64,000 bases of DNA. Source: Caenorhabditis elegans (lineage: Eukaryota > Nematoda > Chromadorea > Rhabditida > Rhabditidae). Shown here piece after piece: positions 45,393 through 62,573 of this stretch (position 1 is the first letter of the stretch; every line of letters begins with the position of its first letter). The position numbers and the translations under genes were made by a program. Location: assembly GCF_000002985.6 (NCBI RefSeq), contig NC_003284.9, positions 3,968,001 to 4,032,000 of the forward strand, written 5' to 3'. A model generated the notes under the pieces. The model had not been told where the DNA came from. It saw nothing but the letters and a program-made list of their open reading frames with translations, and did no database searches.

Positions 45393-48300
45393 CAACTAAC
45401 TGTTCTAGAATCAAGAGCACTGGTCTTCGGACAGTTTTTCCTGAAGACGTTTTTGAGCGTCATTTACCAAAGTCGGGCGGAACGAGCCAGCACCCCACAA
45501 TCTTCACTTTTATGGCTCGTTTGCATTTATCGGCACGGTGGGATCAGAGCTATAAACGTTGAACATTATAAGCGCTGACTGAATTTGACATGTGAGATGG
45601 CGGCTTAGACATTGAAGTGACCATATTGTGAATATTGAGTGATTATCTCAAAATGTACTACTGTTCGTTGTTATGCAAAAGTTAACAGTTAGTAATAGTC
45701 AAAATTCTGGTTCTGGTTTTTGCTAGATTTTTAGGTGACATTCACGAATAGAACATTTTGAGCATAGACTCACTTTGTCAGAGAAGGCAGTATCAACACT
45801 GTTCAATATTATTTTCATATCAATCTTTGACTTTGGCATTACTTTGGAAAATTTGGCATTCACGTGAGCATAATAAAAAAGAGATACTACTATATGCAAA
45901 AAAAAAGATATGGTTGGTAATACAAAGCTATCGAAAACTAAAATAAAAAGTACGCCCAACTTTTACAAGACCCGTTTTTTTAATGGCTAGAGAGAGAGAG
46001 ATGAGTGACTGTGACAGCTCACTTTGTCTAACATGGTATTTTTCTTAAAGCAGGATGTGGGCAAACCTTGATTAAAGGTCAGTTGTATGAAAACTGTAAC
46101 GATATCAGATTTGCAAAGTTAAAAACGTTTCCACATAAGCTTTTTGGTCATTTCAATGCTGCACACGCAGGCTATAAGTCGAAAAACAACCGTCCAATTT
46201 CTGAAAGCTCTCTCAAAATTTTCAACAATTTCCGATAGAATTACTGACGCTTTTTGATTTCTCATTAACTATTTTAACTAAAACCATCAGGACGTCCTAT
46301 TCATCTAGTTTGAAAAACATATTCTACTTGGAAACACATGGGGCATCCTGAATTGCTTCCAAACGCACTGTTTGAGCTTGTGACGAATACTGGTATTTTA
46401 TTGTGAAGCATTGTCAACGCGGATCTAACTGTCATCAGGAATGTTATAGATATCGAAAAATAACGTTTTGTCTTCCAAAAAAGGACAAAAGGAGTGCCGC
46501 ACTAATAGATACGCCGTACTATTAGATACGCCGCTCAAATAGAGAACATACGATGTATACATATAGCAAATCTTTGTGATTCTATTTTTAGGAGCGTTTT
46601 TAAGATATAATTCAGACAATTTCGATTTTCAATAATTAGAAAAAGTCTAAAGAAGTGGGTGCATAATGTATCTACTGGAAGAGCAATAGAGAATATACGG
46701 TTCATTCGAAACACAATTTCGTTAACAAAACCATGCAATCAAAAATATTTTTTCACATAGTCAAGGTTTCTAACAAAAAACTATCTACATGTAAAGTCAG
46801 GTTATTAGCAAAAACGATTTTATAATTTTGCCAAGATTCAAAGTGTTGTGATAGGTTCCTAGTTGGTTGCGGGTTTCAAAAAGTTCAATTTTCAAAGATC
46901 AGATTGTCTTTCACTGGACGTGATATCTTTCCTTTGTATTCTCCACCTTTTCCTATATCCCATTGACATCATTAGTTGAAAAGTGTTGTACTAGATACCG
47001 AAAAAATTAGATTTCCGTTTTTTTTCTATTTTCAGTTTCCCATTTGTTCACCAAAAATTGTGGCATGTTTTTGCCAGTGAAGCTTTTGATTACACATTCA
47101 TCATGTTTGAATATTTCCGCTTTTCAAAGATATGAGGTTTTTTAAATGCCAAAACATGTCTTTGAGAATGACATATATGTTTTTCTTATATGTCTTACTG
47201 GCAAAAAATATTTGTTTACTTAAAAATGTCCTTTTTGATATTTTTGCATATATAGGTTTGTTTAAAGATACATAGATGAAAGATATTTTACATAACTTTT
47301 CTGTGCCACATCATGAATGTGTCCGGAAAACTTCCTCAAAGATTTTTATGTTAGAGAAAAACCGACGAAAAGTTCTCACCTACCAGATTTGGTCTAAATA
47401 CGTCACTATTAGACTTTCCGATCAATGATGATTTGAATTTTAATCGAACGACACAATATTTTCTCATAGCTGAGCATAAATTAGTTCTGACTAAATACCA
47501 AGGGTTTGCGACAACCGGACATTTTCGGCAACAGGAACTTTTGGAAATTGCTGATTTTTGGAATTTAGCAAGTTGGAAATTGTGACAATTTAGCTATATT
47601 TCGGAAAAGTTCAAATTTAACATTGACATAATTTGATGTTTTAGGCTGCATTTTAGGGGGATTCTGTAGGCCATTTTCTTCGGAAACTACTTAATATTTT
47701 GAGGTAAGACACTTTTGAAAAACTGAAATTCTGCGCTTGAAAAATTTCTAATAGCAACTCGGTAATTTCGGCAATTATTTTCAGCCACATTTTCGTGTCT
47801 AATAGGTGACAAAGTATGACAAAATTAGTCACGTATCGATTTTAAATGTGCCTTAATCAACGAAATAATATTTTTGAAATTTTTTGAGAAATTTCATTAG
47901 GAAAATTGTTTATTTAAGCTTATTGTAGGTCAATACTTTTGAAATACGCCAAGCCGTTACAAGTTTGAAAATTTTCAACAAAAAAAAAACGTACCAGTAT
48001 ATCCAGAAAACTCTTGTTTTGATTTGATCAATCTATCGATCCACTGATAAGATGCAGAAAAGAGAAAGAACGTCAGAGTTGAGGTCAAATCGATTTCATC
48101 AAAAGTTGTAAACAATCAGATTCGTAGTTCCCAAAATTCGATTTAGCCCATTCTGCTGCAAGCGTGCTCTACCGGTGTTTTTTGTTCGTCTCTTTTGTCG
48201 TTCCTCTCAAGCTATCCGTAGTTCAAATAGAATGTCACCATTTCTCACTCATTCGGTCACGCCTCGAACCACAGCCCTCTCTCCCGGCCGCCGCGCACTA

Positions 48301-51246
48301 CAATTCGTCTCTTTCTCTCTTTTCTCATCGCGTTCCATTTGCTTCATCTTTTTTTCTTCTCCTTCTCTTTTTAGTTGAGAATGCAGCAGCAGCACCAGTA
48401 GTAGTAGCAGAGAGAGAGACACACAGAGTCATTTGCTCAGTTTTTTTGTTTACTTTCATTGTCATTTAAAATTGCAAACCCAAACGCGCACCTATATATT
48501 TTGTACGGAATATTTTCATTTTTCAAAAAAAATTTCTCGCTTTTGAATACTGTTATGCTCCTTACCATAAGCGAGTATATCATTTTGTTGGTGCTCTGTC
48601 AGACCAAAACCAGCTGACAATTGTTTGCGGCGCCTGGTATAGTTGTTCAAATACACTCACTCAAATCATATGATGATGCAGCATCAGTTGAGAAGTTTTG
48701 AAAACGTGATGATATTTTGTACCCTTTTAAAAAACAACCAAAATTCATATTCAGTCACTTAGTAGACTTAGCGTTTAAAGTTTTCTCACCTTTCGTCGAA
48801 TACTTTTTCTTTGAACAAAACACAAATCACACCCCAGCGCCCATATATTTGATTATTCTTCTTCAACTATATCCAGTGTCCATGTAAATCATGACCAGAA
48901 ATTTGTGAATAGATAGGCTAAAGTAAACATCTATTCTTTTTTGCCACCTTTTCTTCGTTTTCTTCTTGCTTCCAGAAACAGAAAAAGCCGCCCGCGTCTT
49001 TCTTCGTCCATTTCATTTTGCTTCTCAGTTTCAATTTCCTTCATTCTTTTTCATTTTCCTTCATCTAGACGTTGTTGGTCATTACGTCAAAAGTTGACAA
49101 AGGACAGAATGATATCATGTGTTTTTTGTTGGGGTCGTTGGGGCCTATCTAGTTTACGATTACGTTTTGTTACTTGACCGTAGGGCGATTTTCCATTTTA
49201 AAAGTGGACTGCGGCATGTGGGGAAATTATTAAAATTTAGTCCTGTAAAGGTAAAATGACCAAAAATTTCAGAATAATTTGTTTTAATTTTGAAAATGTT
49301 CTGTTTCGAGTTAAAAAAAAAGAGGGTTGCTGGGATGATTGAACCCCTACAATATGGAAATATAAGTTTAAAAAACTAAGAGATAAAACTAAAATAAAAC
49401 TTTTTTTGATCAACGACTTCCAAAAAAATTGGAATCGCATTTTGACTTGAAATAAAAAGTGTTCCTATATGTTTTGTAAAGTTTTATTATCTTCTTAGGT
49501 CATTTTCGCATCGTGAAAATAATTTTGAAGTATTTCCCCGGCAGTAGTCCACCTTTGCCCAGAAAAGGCTCAAATTTTCCTTAAAAGAAAAACGGAAATT
49601 ATTACCCAATATATCACTATTTTATTCATTTTTCCATTTTTCCATTTTTCTCCATTTATTTTAAATGGCGTCGAGGGTTGAGAGTTGTTGCAACACAACA
49701 CAGCAAAACTTTTTTTTGTTGCAATCGAAAGAAAGTGGTGACGCTGTTCCGCTGGGCGCGCTCTGTCCCCCCATCCCTCAAAACCTTTTTCGGAAGTGGT
49801 CGGAGAAAAGGAAGTGGTTCGAATGGGCGCCCCCCTTAAGCACAAAAGTTGTGTAGGCAGAATATTTTGTTGTTTCTACTTTTTCCATGTGTTTTAAAGC
49901 TCTGTCGTTGCTGCTTTTCGTTTCGTTTTTTTTTGCAGCCGCTCTTGTTTGACGGCTCATTAGTATAAGTCACCTTCGGCAAGCAACACAACATATTTTC
50001 CTATTTTGTATTTTTCTTATTTTATGTGTTTCACCCTCGGAAGTCTCGTGCACATCGCCTACAAATGGTTCAAATTTCATTTTTCTTTTCTTTTCCGATG
50101 AATTGTACCTGCTAGCGTTGATGCGTTTTACATGTATACTTTACGGGAAGTGACACTATACTATTGATAAGGAATTTTTTAATAAAGTGTACAGAAAAAG
50201 TTCACATAGTGTTAACGATAGTTCTGTTTTTTTTTTGTAATTAAATCTGTCAGAGAACACCTTAGTATGTCAAAGGGGAGTACTACAACCAGAGTAAAGC
50301 TTTTGAGAAGCTTCTTCGGAGTTTTTTTATTTGTTACTCAGTTGGTGCTACTTTTTTAAAAGTCGTGGATTTAAAAAAAATGCATTCTAATTTTATGGTC
50401 TATTTAAGTTTCAAATATGCAGGAATTCGAACATGCAATAGTGCTATACATATTTTTCTAGAAACATGACCATTTTTTGACTAATTAAAATTGAAAAACA
50501 TTTTTTTGAATTGGAGTAGTTTTTTCAGTTTCAACACTGGCACTACCCAACTTTTAAGAAAAGATTTTATCAAAAATTAGGACCATTTTTGTCCAAACTA
50601 CTTTTTTTATAAGTAAACATGAAAATTGTTTGTATATGCGGCTAGCAAACAATTTTTTGATTACACGAATGACTCGTTTTTTGTGTTGTGAAAATGTTTA
50701 TAGACGGATATTTCGTAATGCGAGCTGCAAAATTACAGTATTGCTTTTCCGGCACATGTGTTCATAATGCTCTGGTTTGATCAAGTGCATAACACATTTT
50801 TCTCTCTTTCTCTCTCTGACGAGATCATAAATATGTCGAGCAACAGAAGCAAAAGCAAAAAGCAAAGATTGAAAACATCTTATGTCATGCTCGTTCAGAT
50901 GCTCTATCTTTCCGTGTCCCCGTGCTGCTCCTCCAACCTACACTGTCTCGTGTGGGTGGTGAAGTAAGGAGGGGAAACTTTATCAATGATAATATTATGC
51001 CTTTTTTCTCACAAAGAATACAACTTTCTTTGTTCCCGATTTTTCTTCAACTCTCTGCGTTCTTTTTTCTATTCGCTCTCTACTTTCTTCACTCCCCACA
51101 AACATTCTTTTCCTTTTAATGTTCTCTGTCTGTATTTGGGGATGGTAGATACTCGTGATTTTTCCTATTTTTTTTATTTGACATCAAATAACGGTGTTTC
51201 AAACTGACTATAAAATACTTTCTCACTCAAAAAAATCTAAGTTCAG
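45393..51246. other. 5.9-kb region between the 44230 gene and MO25
   Basis: No complete gene seen. Two stretches look like coding relics or unplaced exons: 45409-45562 (includes RTVFPEDVFERHLPKSGG) and 46338-46406 (MGHPELLPNALFELV). The segment 48120-48430 is CT-rich with a short CAG/TAG trinucleotide patch near 48378-48410, and has the look of a promoter or outron, perhaps for the MO25 gene. A dispersed repeat lies at 50395-50462 on the minus strand. Confidence 0.5.
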
Positions 51247-51305
51247 AAGACCCGGAAAAGTTCTTCAAGCGATTCGACTCGAAGCCGTGGTTCAGGAGGA
51301 AGGTG

Positions 51306-53460
51306 ATGCCTCTTCTGTTTGGCAAAAGCCACAAGTCACCGGCGGATGTTGTCAAAACTCTTCGTGAGGTTCTTACCATCCTGGACAAGCTGCCACCACC
51401 GAAGCTAGACAAGGATGTAAGTAATTCACTTTTAAAATGAAGTGTGACTTATGCTTGGTGCAAAAATGTGTTCAGTGTTTGATTTTTAGTTTTGAACTTG
51501 GAACACTCTACAAGTTTAGGAGAATACGCAACGTTAAAAAACTAGACTAGATTCAATTTCGATATCTATGTCATAAATTATAAAAAAAAACAAATTTTTA
51601 GGGTAACATTCAAAGCGATAAGAAATACGACAAGGCGCTGGATGAGGTTAGCAAGAACGTCGCTATGATCAAGTCATTTATCTATGGCAACGACTCTGCC
51701 GAGCCAAGCAGCGAGCATGTCGTCCAAGTCGCTCAACTTGCTCAGGAGGTGTACAACGCAAACATTCTGCCGATGCTCATCAAGATGCTGCCAAAGTTTG
51801 AGTTTGAGTGCAAGAAGGACGTCGGGCAGATCTTCAACAACTTGCTTCGTCGCCAAATTGGAACTCGATCCCCAACTGTTGAATATCTGGGTGCTCGGCC
51901 TGAAATTCTGATCCAGCTGGTCCAAGGGTATGTGTGACGTGGATCGCACAATATTTTCTCAGCAATCTCATATTTCCAGATACTCTGTTCCGGATATTGC
52001 GCTCACGTGTGGACTTATGCTCCGTGAAAGCATTCGTCATGATCATTTGGCAAAAATCATCCTCTATTCAGATGTCTTTTACACATTCTTCCTATATGTG
52101 CAGAGTGAGGTGTTCGATATCTCATCTGATGCGTTTTCGACGTTCAAGGAACTCACTACAAGGCACAAAGCAATTATTGCTGAATTCCTTGATTCGAACT
52201 ATGATACTTTCTTTGGTAGGTAACATGCTAAAGCAATATTAGTTTCAAAAGAATTAGGAAATATTTTATGGTAAATGTGAAGTAGCACCAGCGGGGAATC
52301 TAATTCAAACACTTTTCAAACTTTTTTGTCTGCCGAAAAGTTGAAATTACGGAGGTTTTTCTACATTCTGAGAGAATTATAGCACTGCCGCTTGTCCTAA
52401 AATGCTTAAATATTAATAGTTAAAATTTGAGAAGAGAATAAAATACTGACAACTTTTTTCATAGACGACTTCCAAAAATTACCCCTTTTTGAACCAAAAT
52501 AACTCAATTTTGGAAAAAGTTTAGAAATTTTTACTATGACATGTAGTAATTTTTGCACCATACATGACAGTGTAAAAAGACACACATTTTTTGTTTGGCC
52601 ACGATCCCAGGCACCGTTACAGGTGTCAAGTGTTTACATTTTTGTCATTTAAAACGAAGTTTAAGATGTTTCAATGTGCACAGAGGAAGCCAGAAGGAGA
52701 TAATTTATTGTGGAACATCAAAAATTAAATTACTCAATGACCGACTTAATTCGATTTGTACTTTTTCTCTATCCCCAACATCTATCTGATCAAAATGAAT
52801 TCGCTTTCAGCTCAGTACCAAAACCTGCTCAATTCGAAGAACTACGTGACGCGTCGTCAGTCGTTGAAACTGCTCGGCGAGCTTCTTCTCGACCGTCACA
52901 ACTTTAACACAATGACAAAGTACATTTCGAATCCGGATAACCTGAGATTGATGATGGAATTGTTGAGAGATAAGAGCAGAAACATTCAATATGAGGCATT
53001 CCATGTGTTCAAGGTTTTTGTTGCGAATCCAAACAAACCAAAGCCAATCTCTGACATTCTCAATCGCAATCGCGAAAAGCTGGTAGGTCGTGACGTTTTT
53101 CATCTGCTTGTTTCAAAGTTTTTATATTTATTTCCTTGGGGTATTAAAAGTTGCAAAAGTCACAAAAATCACAAGATAATGCCAAGTTTCTAGAATACAT
53201 AAAACATGGGACGACATCAATGAAGTTTTAGAAATCGAGAAGTTTTATGAGCTAATGCTTGATTCTTACAGGTGGAGTTTCTCAGCGAATTCCACAACGA
53301 TAGGACTGATGATGAGCAGTTTAACGACGAGAAGGCGTACTTGATCAAGCAAATTCAGGAAATGAAATCATCTCCAAAAGAAGCGAAAAAGCCAAAGTCA
53401 AAGGAAGATGAGAATCAGGAACCCGCTGGACCATCCGAGGGACCATCCACTTCCCAATGA
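51306..53460 (+). CDS. mop-25.1: MO25/CAB39 family scaffold, 377 aa
   Basis: Five exons (51306-51416, 51602-51927, 51980-52215, 52811-53082, 53272-53460) join to 1134 nt in frame. The protein starts [17 protein letters not shown], matching the family start. It retains long conserved blocks: [58 protein letters not shown] and [20 protein letters not shown]25 is an Armadillo-like helical-repeat scaffold that binds STRAD pseudokinase and activates LKB1 (PAR-4) and GCK-family kinases. The last 30 or so residues form a Lys/Pro/Glu-rich tail absent from human MO25 (341 aa). The frame stays open upstream to an acceptor ending at 51246, so a longer N-terminus is possible. C. elegans has three MO25 genes; R02E12.2 is mop-25.1 from memory, consistent with the hrg-1 neighbour. 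Confidence 0.93.
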
Positions 53461-54278
53461 GCTCTTTGAAACTTAAATTAAATTTTCTGCAAAAACAAAA
53501 ACTTCTTGTGCATAGGATCCCGGTCTTGATTATTATATAATCGCAATCGCCAATGTCAATCGCATTTAATTGTTTATTTTCTAGAATATATTTTTTCAAA
53601 ACTTTTTTTGGGTGTACAACTCTCCAGTTCAGTTCAAAAATTTTCAATTCTTGCTGTATGGTGGAGTGTTGCAAAGATTTTAGTTTGTTTTTTTTTTAAA
53701 TTTTGCCTCGATACCTTCAGTCATGTTCTTAAAACTTCCGTTCACACTTCGCTTATTTTCATTCACACCCACGCTACCATTTTCCAAAGATTAAAATTCA
53801 ACTGATCCCCCACCCGAGTAGATGTTCTAGAGAGCTGGTATAGTCTAGATGATGTCTCCAAGATGTGATTTCTAGAATTAACTTTGTTTGTATTTCCAAT
53901 TTTCTATTATTTTGTCATTTTTATTTGAAAATTTTCTTAACCACTCCCCCCCCCCCCCGTTACATTACATGTCGTAGGTTGAACAAGTGTTTCCTCCCGC
54001 ATATCAGCTTGCTCATTGAAACTTGGTGTTCCTTCATTCAATCCCGATTCAATTTTTTCTTGAGAACTGTCATTTGTATGAAACTGTCCTTGTAAAGTTG
54101 CATTTTTCATCCCCAACCTTGCGTTTTTGGTATTCATCTTTTTTTTTTTCTTGGCTACATTGTCCGACTGTGTTTAATTCGAAATCCAATAAATGTGGAG
54201 AGGGAAGAACAAACATTAGTGATTGAGAGTACAGCTCAATGTCTTGTTACATCATTATTATCACATCCACTTGATGGA
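53461..54278 (+). other. Spacer between MO25 and receptor genes
   Basis: It holds the MO25 3' UTR. There is a C13 run at 53946-53958 (G13 on the minus strand). The nearest perfect AATAAA is at 54188-54193, 730 bases past the MO25 stop and only 85 bases before the receptor start codon. Confidence 0.6.
54188..54193 (+). terminator. Candidate poly(A) signal for the MO25 gene
   Basis: AATAAA on the plus strand between the two genes. If used, the MO25 message has a long 3' UTR and the next gene begins within about 90 bases, an operon-like spacing. A weak acceptor GTACAG at 54228-54233 follows. Confidence 0.4.
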
Positions 54279-57584
<3,306 letters not shown>

Positions 57585-57999
57585 CAGTTGTGTTTTGTTA
57601 TGTAGGTTATTCAGTGAAAATTTGACATTATAAAGCATTTTCATATATGGTCGTGTGCTCCTAATTCATGTTACCATTTTAAAATGGGGTATCGTAAATC
57701 AGAGTTTGATTTTGGCTGTGTTTAAGTTGTTTGTGTTGCTCAAGAAATGCACAATTTCGCTGAATACTAGCAGTTCATTAAAAGGTAAGACACTTAACAC
57801 TATTATAGTTGGATTCAGACTGATTTGCAAACTGTTGCCAAATATTTTTTTCATTTTGTCATTTGTCAATATTTCTAACCATGTAACGTCGTGTTTTGGT
57901 TAGTTCAATAAAAAAGAAGTCATGTCATGTGAATATGTTTTTTTTTTGAAAAAAACCAAAACTAATCATTTTCCACAGGCATATATGAAAAAATATTTT
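57585..57999 (+). other. 3' flank of the receptor gene
   Basis: AT-rich 3' UTR and flank. Candidate poly(A) signal AATAAA at 57907-57912. No further gene before the satellite block. Confidence 0.65.
57907..57912 (+). terminator. Candidate poly(A) signal of the receptor gene
   Basis: AATAAA, 323 bases after the stop codon and about 90 bases before the satellite array begins. Confidence 0.55.
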
Positions 58000-60900
58000 A
58001 TTTCCTCCAATGTTCTGCCAATTTATTTACTCCAATGTTCTGCCAATTTATTTACTCCAATGTTCTGCCAATTTATTTACTCTAATGTTCTGCCAATTTA
58101 TTTACTCTAATGTTCTGCCAATATATTTCCTCTAATGTTCTGCCAATATATTTCCTCTAATGTTCTGCCAATATATTTCCTCTAATGTTCTGCCAATTTA
58201 TTTACTCTAATGTTCTGCCAATTTATTTCCTCTAATGTTCTGCCAATATATTTCCTCTAATGTTCTGCCAATATATTTCCTCTAATGTTCTGCCAATATA
58301 TTTCCTCTAATGTTCTGCCAATATATTTCCTCTAATGTTCTGCCAATTTATTTACTCTAATGTTCTGCCAATTTATTTACTCTAATGTTCTGCCAATTTA
58401 TTTACTCTAATGTTCTGCCAATTTATTTACTCTAATGTTCTGCCAATTTATTTACTCTAATGTTCTGCCAATTTATTTACTCTAATGTTCTGCCAATTTA
58501 TTTACTCTAATGTTCTGCCAATTTATTTACTCTAATGTTCTGCCAATATATTTCCTCTAATGTTCTGCCAATATATTTCCTCTAATGTTCTGCCAATTTA
58601 TTTACTCTAATGTTCTGCCAATATATCTCCTCTAATGTTCTGCCAATATATGTCCTCTAATGTTCTGCCAATTTATCTACTCTAATGTTCTGCCAATATA
58701 TTTCCTCTAATGTTCTGCCAATATATTTCCTCTAATGTTCTGCCAATTTATTTCCTCCAATGTTCTGCCAATTTATTTCCTCCAATGTTCTGCCAATTTA
58801 TTTCCTCCAATGTTCTGCCAATTTATTTACTCTAATGTTCTGCCAATTTATTTACTCTAATGTTCTGCCAATTTATTTACTCTAATGTTCTGCCAATTTA
58901 TTTACTCTAATGTTCTGCCAATTTATTTACTCTAATGTTCTGCCAATTTATTTACTCTAATGTTCTGCCAATTTATTTACTCTAATGTTCTGCCAATTTA
59001 TTTACTCTAATGTTCTGCCAATTTATTTACTCTAATGTTCTGCCAATTTATTTACTCTAATGTTCTGCCAATTTATTTACTCTAATGTTCTGCCAATTTA
59101 TTTACTCTAATGTTCTGCCAATTTATTTACTCTAATGTTCTGCCAATTTATTTACTCTAATGTTCTGCCAATTTATTTACTCTAATGTTCTGCCAATTTA
59201 TTTACTCTAATGTTCTGCCAATTTATTTACTCTAATGTTCTGCCAATTTATTTACTCTAATGTTCTGCCAATTTATTTACTCTAATGTTCTGCCAATTTA
59301 TTTACTCTAATGTTCTGCCAATTTATTTACTCTAATGTTCTGCCAATTTATTTACTCTAATGTTCTGCCAATTTATTTACTCTAATGTTCTGCCAATATA
59401 TTTCCTCTAATGTTCTGCCAATATATTTCCTCTAATGTTCTGCCAATATATTTCCTCTAATGTTCTGCCAATTTATTTACTCTAATGTTCTGCCAATTTA
59501 TTTACTCTAATGTTCTGCCAATTTATTTACTCTAATGTTCTGCCAATTTATTTACTCTAATGTTCTGCCAATATATTTCCTCTAATGTTCTGCCAATATA
59601 TTTACTCTAATGTTCTGCCAATATATTTACTCTAATGTTCTGCCAATTTATTTACTCTAATGTTCTGCCAATATATTTATTCTAATGTTCTGCCAATATA
59701 TTTACTCTAATGTTCTGCCAATATATTTACTCTAATGTTCTGCCAATATATTTACTCTAATGTTCTGCCAATATATTTACTCTAATGTTCTGCCAATATA
59801 TTTACTCTAATGTTCTGCCAATATATTTACTCTAATGTTCTGCCAATATATTTACTCTAATGTTCTGCCAATATATTTACTCTAATGTTCTGCCAATATA
59901 TTTACTCTAATGTTCTGCCAATATTATTTACTGCTAATGTTCTGCCAATATATTTACTCTAATGTTCTGCCAATATATTTACTCTAATGTTCTGCCAATA
60001 TATTTACTCTAATGTTCTGCCAATATATTTACTCTAATGTTCTGCCAATATATTTATTCTAATGTTCTGCCAATATATTTACTCTAATGTTCTGCCAATA
60101 TATTTATTCTAATGTTCTGCCAATATATTTATTCTAATGTTCTGCCAATATATTTACTCTAATGTTCTGCCAATATATTTACTCTAATGTTCTGCCAATT
60201 TATTTATTCTAATGTTCTGCCAATATATTTACTCTAATGTTCTGCCAATATATTTACTCTAATGTTCTGCCAATATATTTACTCTAATGTTCTGCCAATA
60301 TATTTACTCTAATGTTCTGCCAATATATTTACTCTAATGTTCTGCCAATATATTTATTCTAATGTTCTGCCAATATATTTATTCTAATGTTCTGCCAATT
60401 TATTTACTCTAATGTTCTGCCAATATATTTATTCTAATGTTCTGCCAATATATTTACTCTAATGTTCTGCCAATTTATTTACTCTAATGTTCTGCCAATT
60501 TATTTACTCTAATGTTCTGCCAATATATTTCCTCTAATGTTCTGCCAATTTATTTACTCTAATGTTCTGCCAATATATTTCCTCTAATGTTCTGCCAATA
60601 TATTTACTCTAATGTTCTGCCAATTTATTTACTCTAATGTTCTGCCAATTTATTTACTCTAATGTTCTGCCAATATATTTACTCTAATGTTCTGCCAATT
60701 TATTTCCTCCAATGTTCTGCCAATTTATTTACTCTAATGTTCTGCCAATATATTTCCTCTAATGTTCTGCCAATTTATTTACTCTAATGTTCTGCCAATT
60801 TATTTACTCTAATGTTCTGCCAATATATTTACTCTAATGTTCTGCCAATTTATTTCCTCCAATGTTCTGCCAATTTATTTCCTCTAATGTTCTGCCAATA

Positions 60901-62559
60901 TATTTCCTCTAATGTTCTGCCAATTTATTTCCTCTAATGTTCTGCCAATTTATTTCCTCTAATGTTCTGCCAATTTATTTACTCTAATGTTCTGCCAATT
61001 TATTTACTCCAATGTTCTGCCAATATATTTCCTCTAATGTTCTGCCAATTTATTTCCTCTAATGTTCTGCCAATTTATTTACTCTAATGTTCTGCCAATT
61101 TATTTACTCTAATGTTCTGCCAATTTATTTACTCTAATGTTCTGCCAATATATTTACTCTAATGTTCTGCCAATTTATTTACTCTAATGTTCTGCCAATA
61201 TATTTCCTCTAATGTTCTGCCAATATATTTCCTCCAATGTTCTGCCAATATATTTCCTCTAATGTTCTGCCAATATATTTACTCTAATGTTCTGGTTCTG
61301 CCAATTTATTTATTCTAATGTTCTGCCAATTTATTTACTCTAATGTAATGTTCTGCCAATTTATTTACTCTAATGTTCTGCCAATTTATTTACTCTAATG
61401 TTCTGCCAATATATTTATTCTAATGTTCTGCCAATTTATTTACTCTAATGTTCTGCCAATATATTTACTCTAATGTTCTGCCAATTTATTTACTCTAATG
61501 TTCTGCCAATTTATTTACTCTAATGTTCTGCCAATTTATTTACTCTAATGTTCTGCCAATATATTTCCTCTAATGTTCTGCCAATATATTTACTCTAATG
61601 TTCTGCCAATTTATTTACTCTAATGTTCTGCCAATTTATTTACTCTAATGTTCTGCCAATTTATTTACTCTAATGTTCTGCCAATTTATTTACTCTAATG
61701 TTCTGCCAATTTATTTACTCTAATGTTCTGCCAATATATTTACTCCAATGTTCTGCCAATATATTTACTCTAATGTTCTGCCAATATATTTCCTCTAATG
61801 TTCTGCCAATATATTTCCTCCAATGTTCTGCCAATATATTTCCTCTAATGTTCTGCCAATATATTTCCTCCAATGTTCTGCCAATATATTTACTCTAATG
61901 TTCTGCCAATATATTTCCTCTAATGTTCTGCCAATTTATTTACTCTAATGTTCTGCCAATATATTTCCTCTAATGTTCTGCCAATTTATTTACTCTAATG
62001 TTCTGCCAATATATTTACTCTAATGTTCTGCCAATTTATTTCCTCTAATGTTCTGCCAATTTATTTACTCTAATGTTCTGCCAATATATTTATTCTAATG
62101 TTCTGCCAATTTATTTACTCCAATGTTCTGCCAATATATTTACTCTAATGTTCTGCCAATTTATTTACTCTAATGTTCTGCCAATATATTTATTCTAATG
62201 TTCTGCCAATATATTTACTCTAATGTTCTGCCAATTTATTTACTCTAATGTTCTGCCAATATATTTACTCTAATGTTCTGCCAATATATTTCCTTTTATG
62301 TTCTGCCAATTTATTTACTCTAATGTTCTGCCAATTTATTTACTCTAATGTTCTGCCAATTTATTTACTCTAATGTTCTGCCAATATATTTCCTCTAATG
62401 TTCTGCCAATATGTTTACTCTAATGTTCTGCCAATATGTTTACTCTAATGTTCTGCCAATATATTTACTCTAATGTTCTGACAATATGTTTACTCTAATG
62501 TTCTGCCAATATGTTTACTCTAATGTTCTGCCAATTTATTTACTCTAATGTTCTGCCAA
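58000..62559 (+). repeat. 25-bp satellite, forward array of about 180 copies
   Basis: The unit contains TTCTGCCAAT and TTTACTCTAA with a fixed 25-base period. Variants differ mainly at two places: AATTTATTT or AATATATTT, and ACTC or CCTC (rarely ATTC). Indels are rare: a 27-base unit near 59921-59945, an extra TTCTGG near 61293-61298, and an extra TAATG near 61341-61350. About 23 consecutive identical copies occupy roughly 58815-59390, and a block of AATATATTTACTC copies lies around 59690-60045. Because 25 is not a multiple of three, translations such as MFCQFIYSNVLPIYLL are artefacts. Confidence 0.98.
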
Positions 62560-62573
62560 CAAAAGTAAATATA
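62560..62573. other. Inversion junction of the 25-bp satellite
   Basis: The forward array ends with TTCTGCCAA at 62551-62559 and its complement TTGGCAGAA begins at 62574. The 14 bases between (CAAAAGTAAATATA) would be the loop if the arms paired. Confidence 0.9.

Noticed and set aside
61698-61898. Repeated protein with MFCQFIYSN units
   Set aside because: The frame arises from the 25-bp satellite, whose period is not a multiple of three. It has no start context or splice support.
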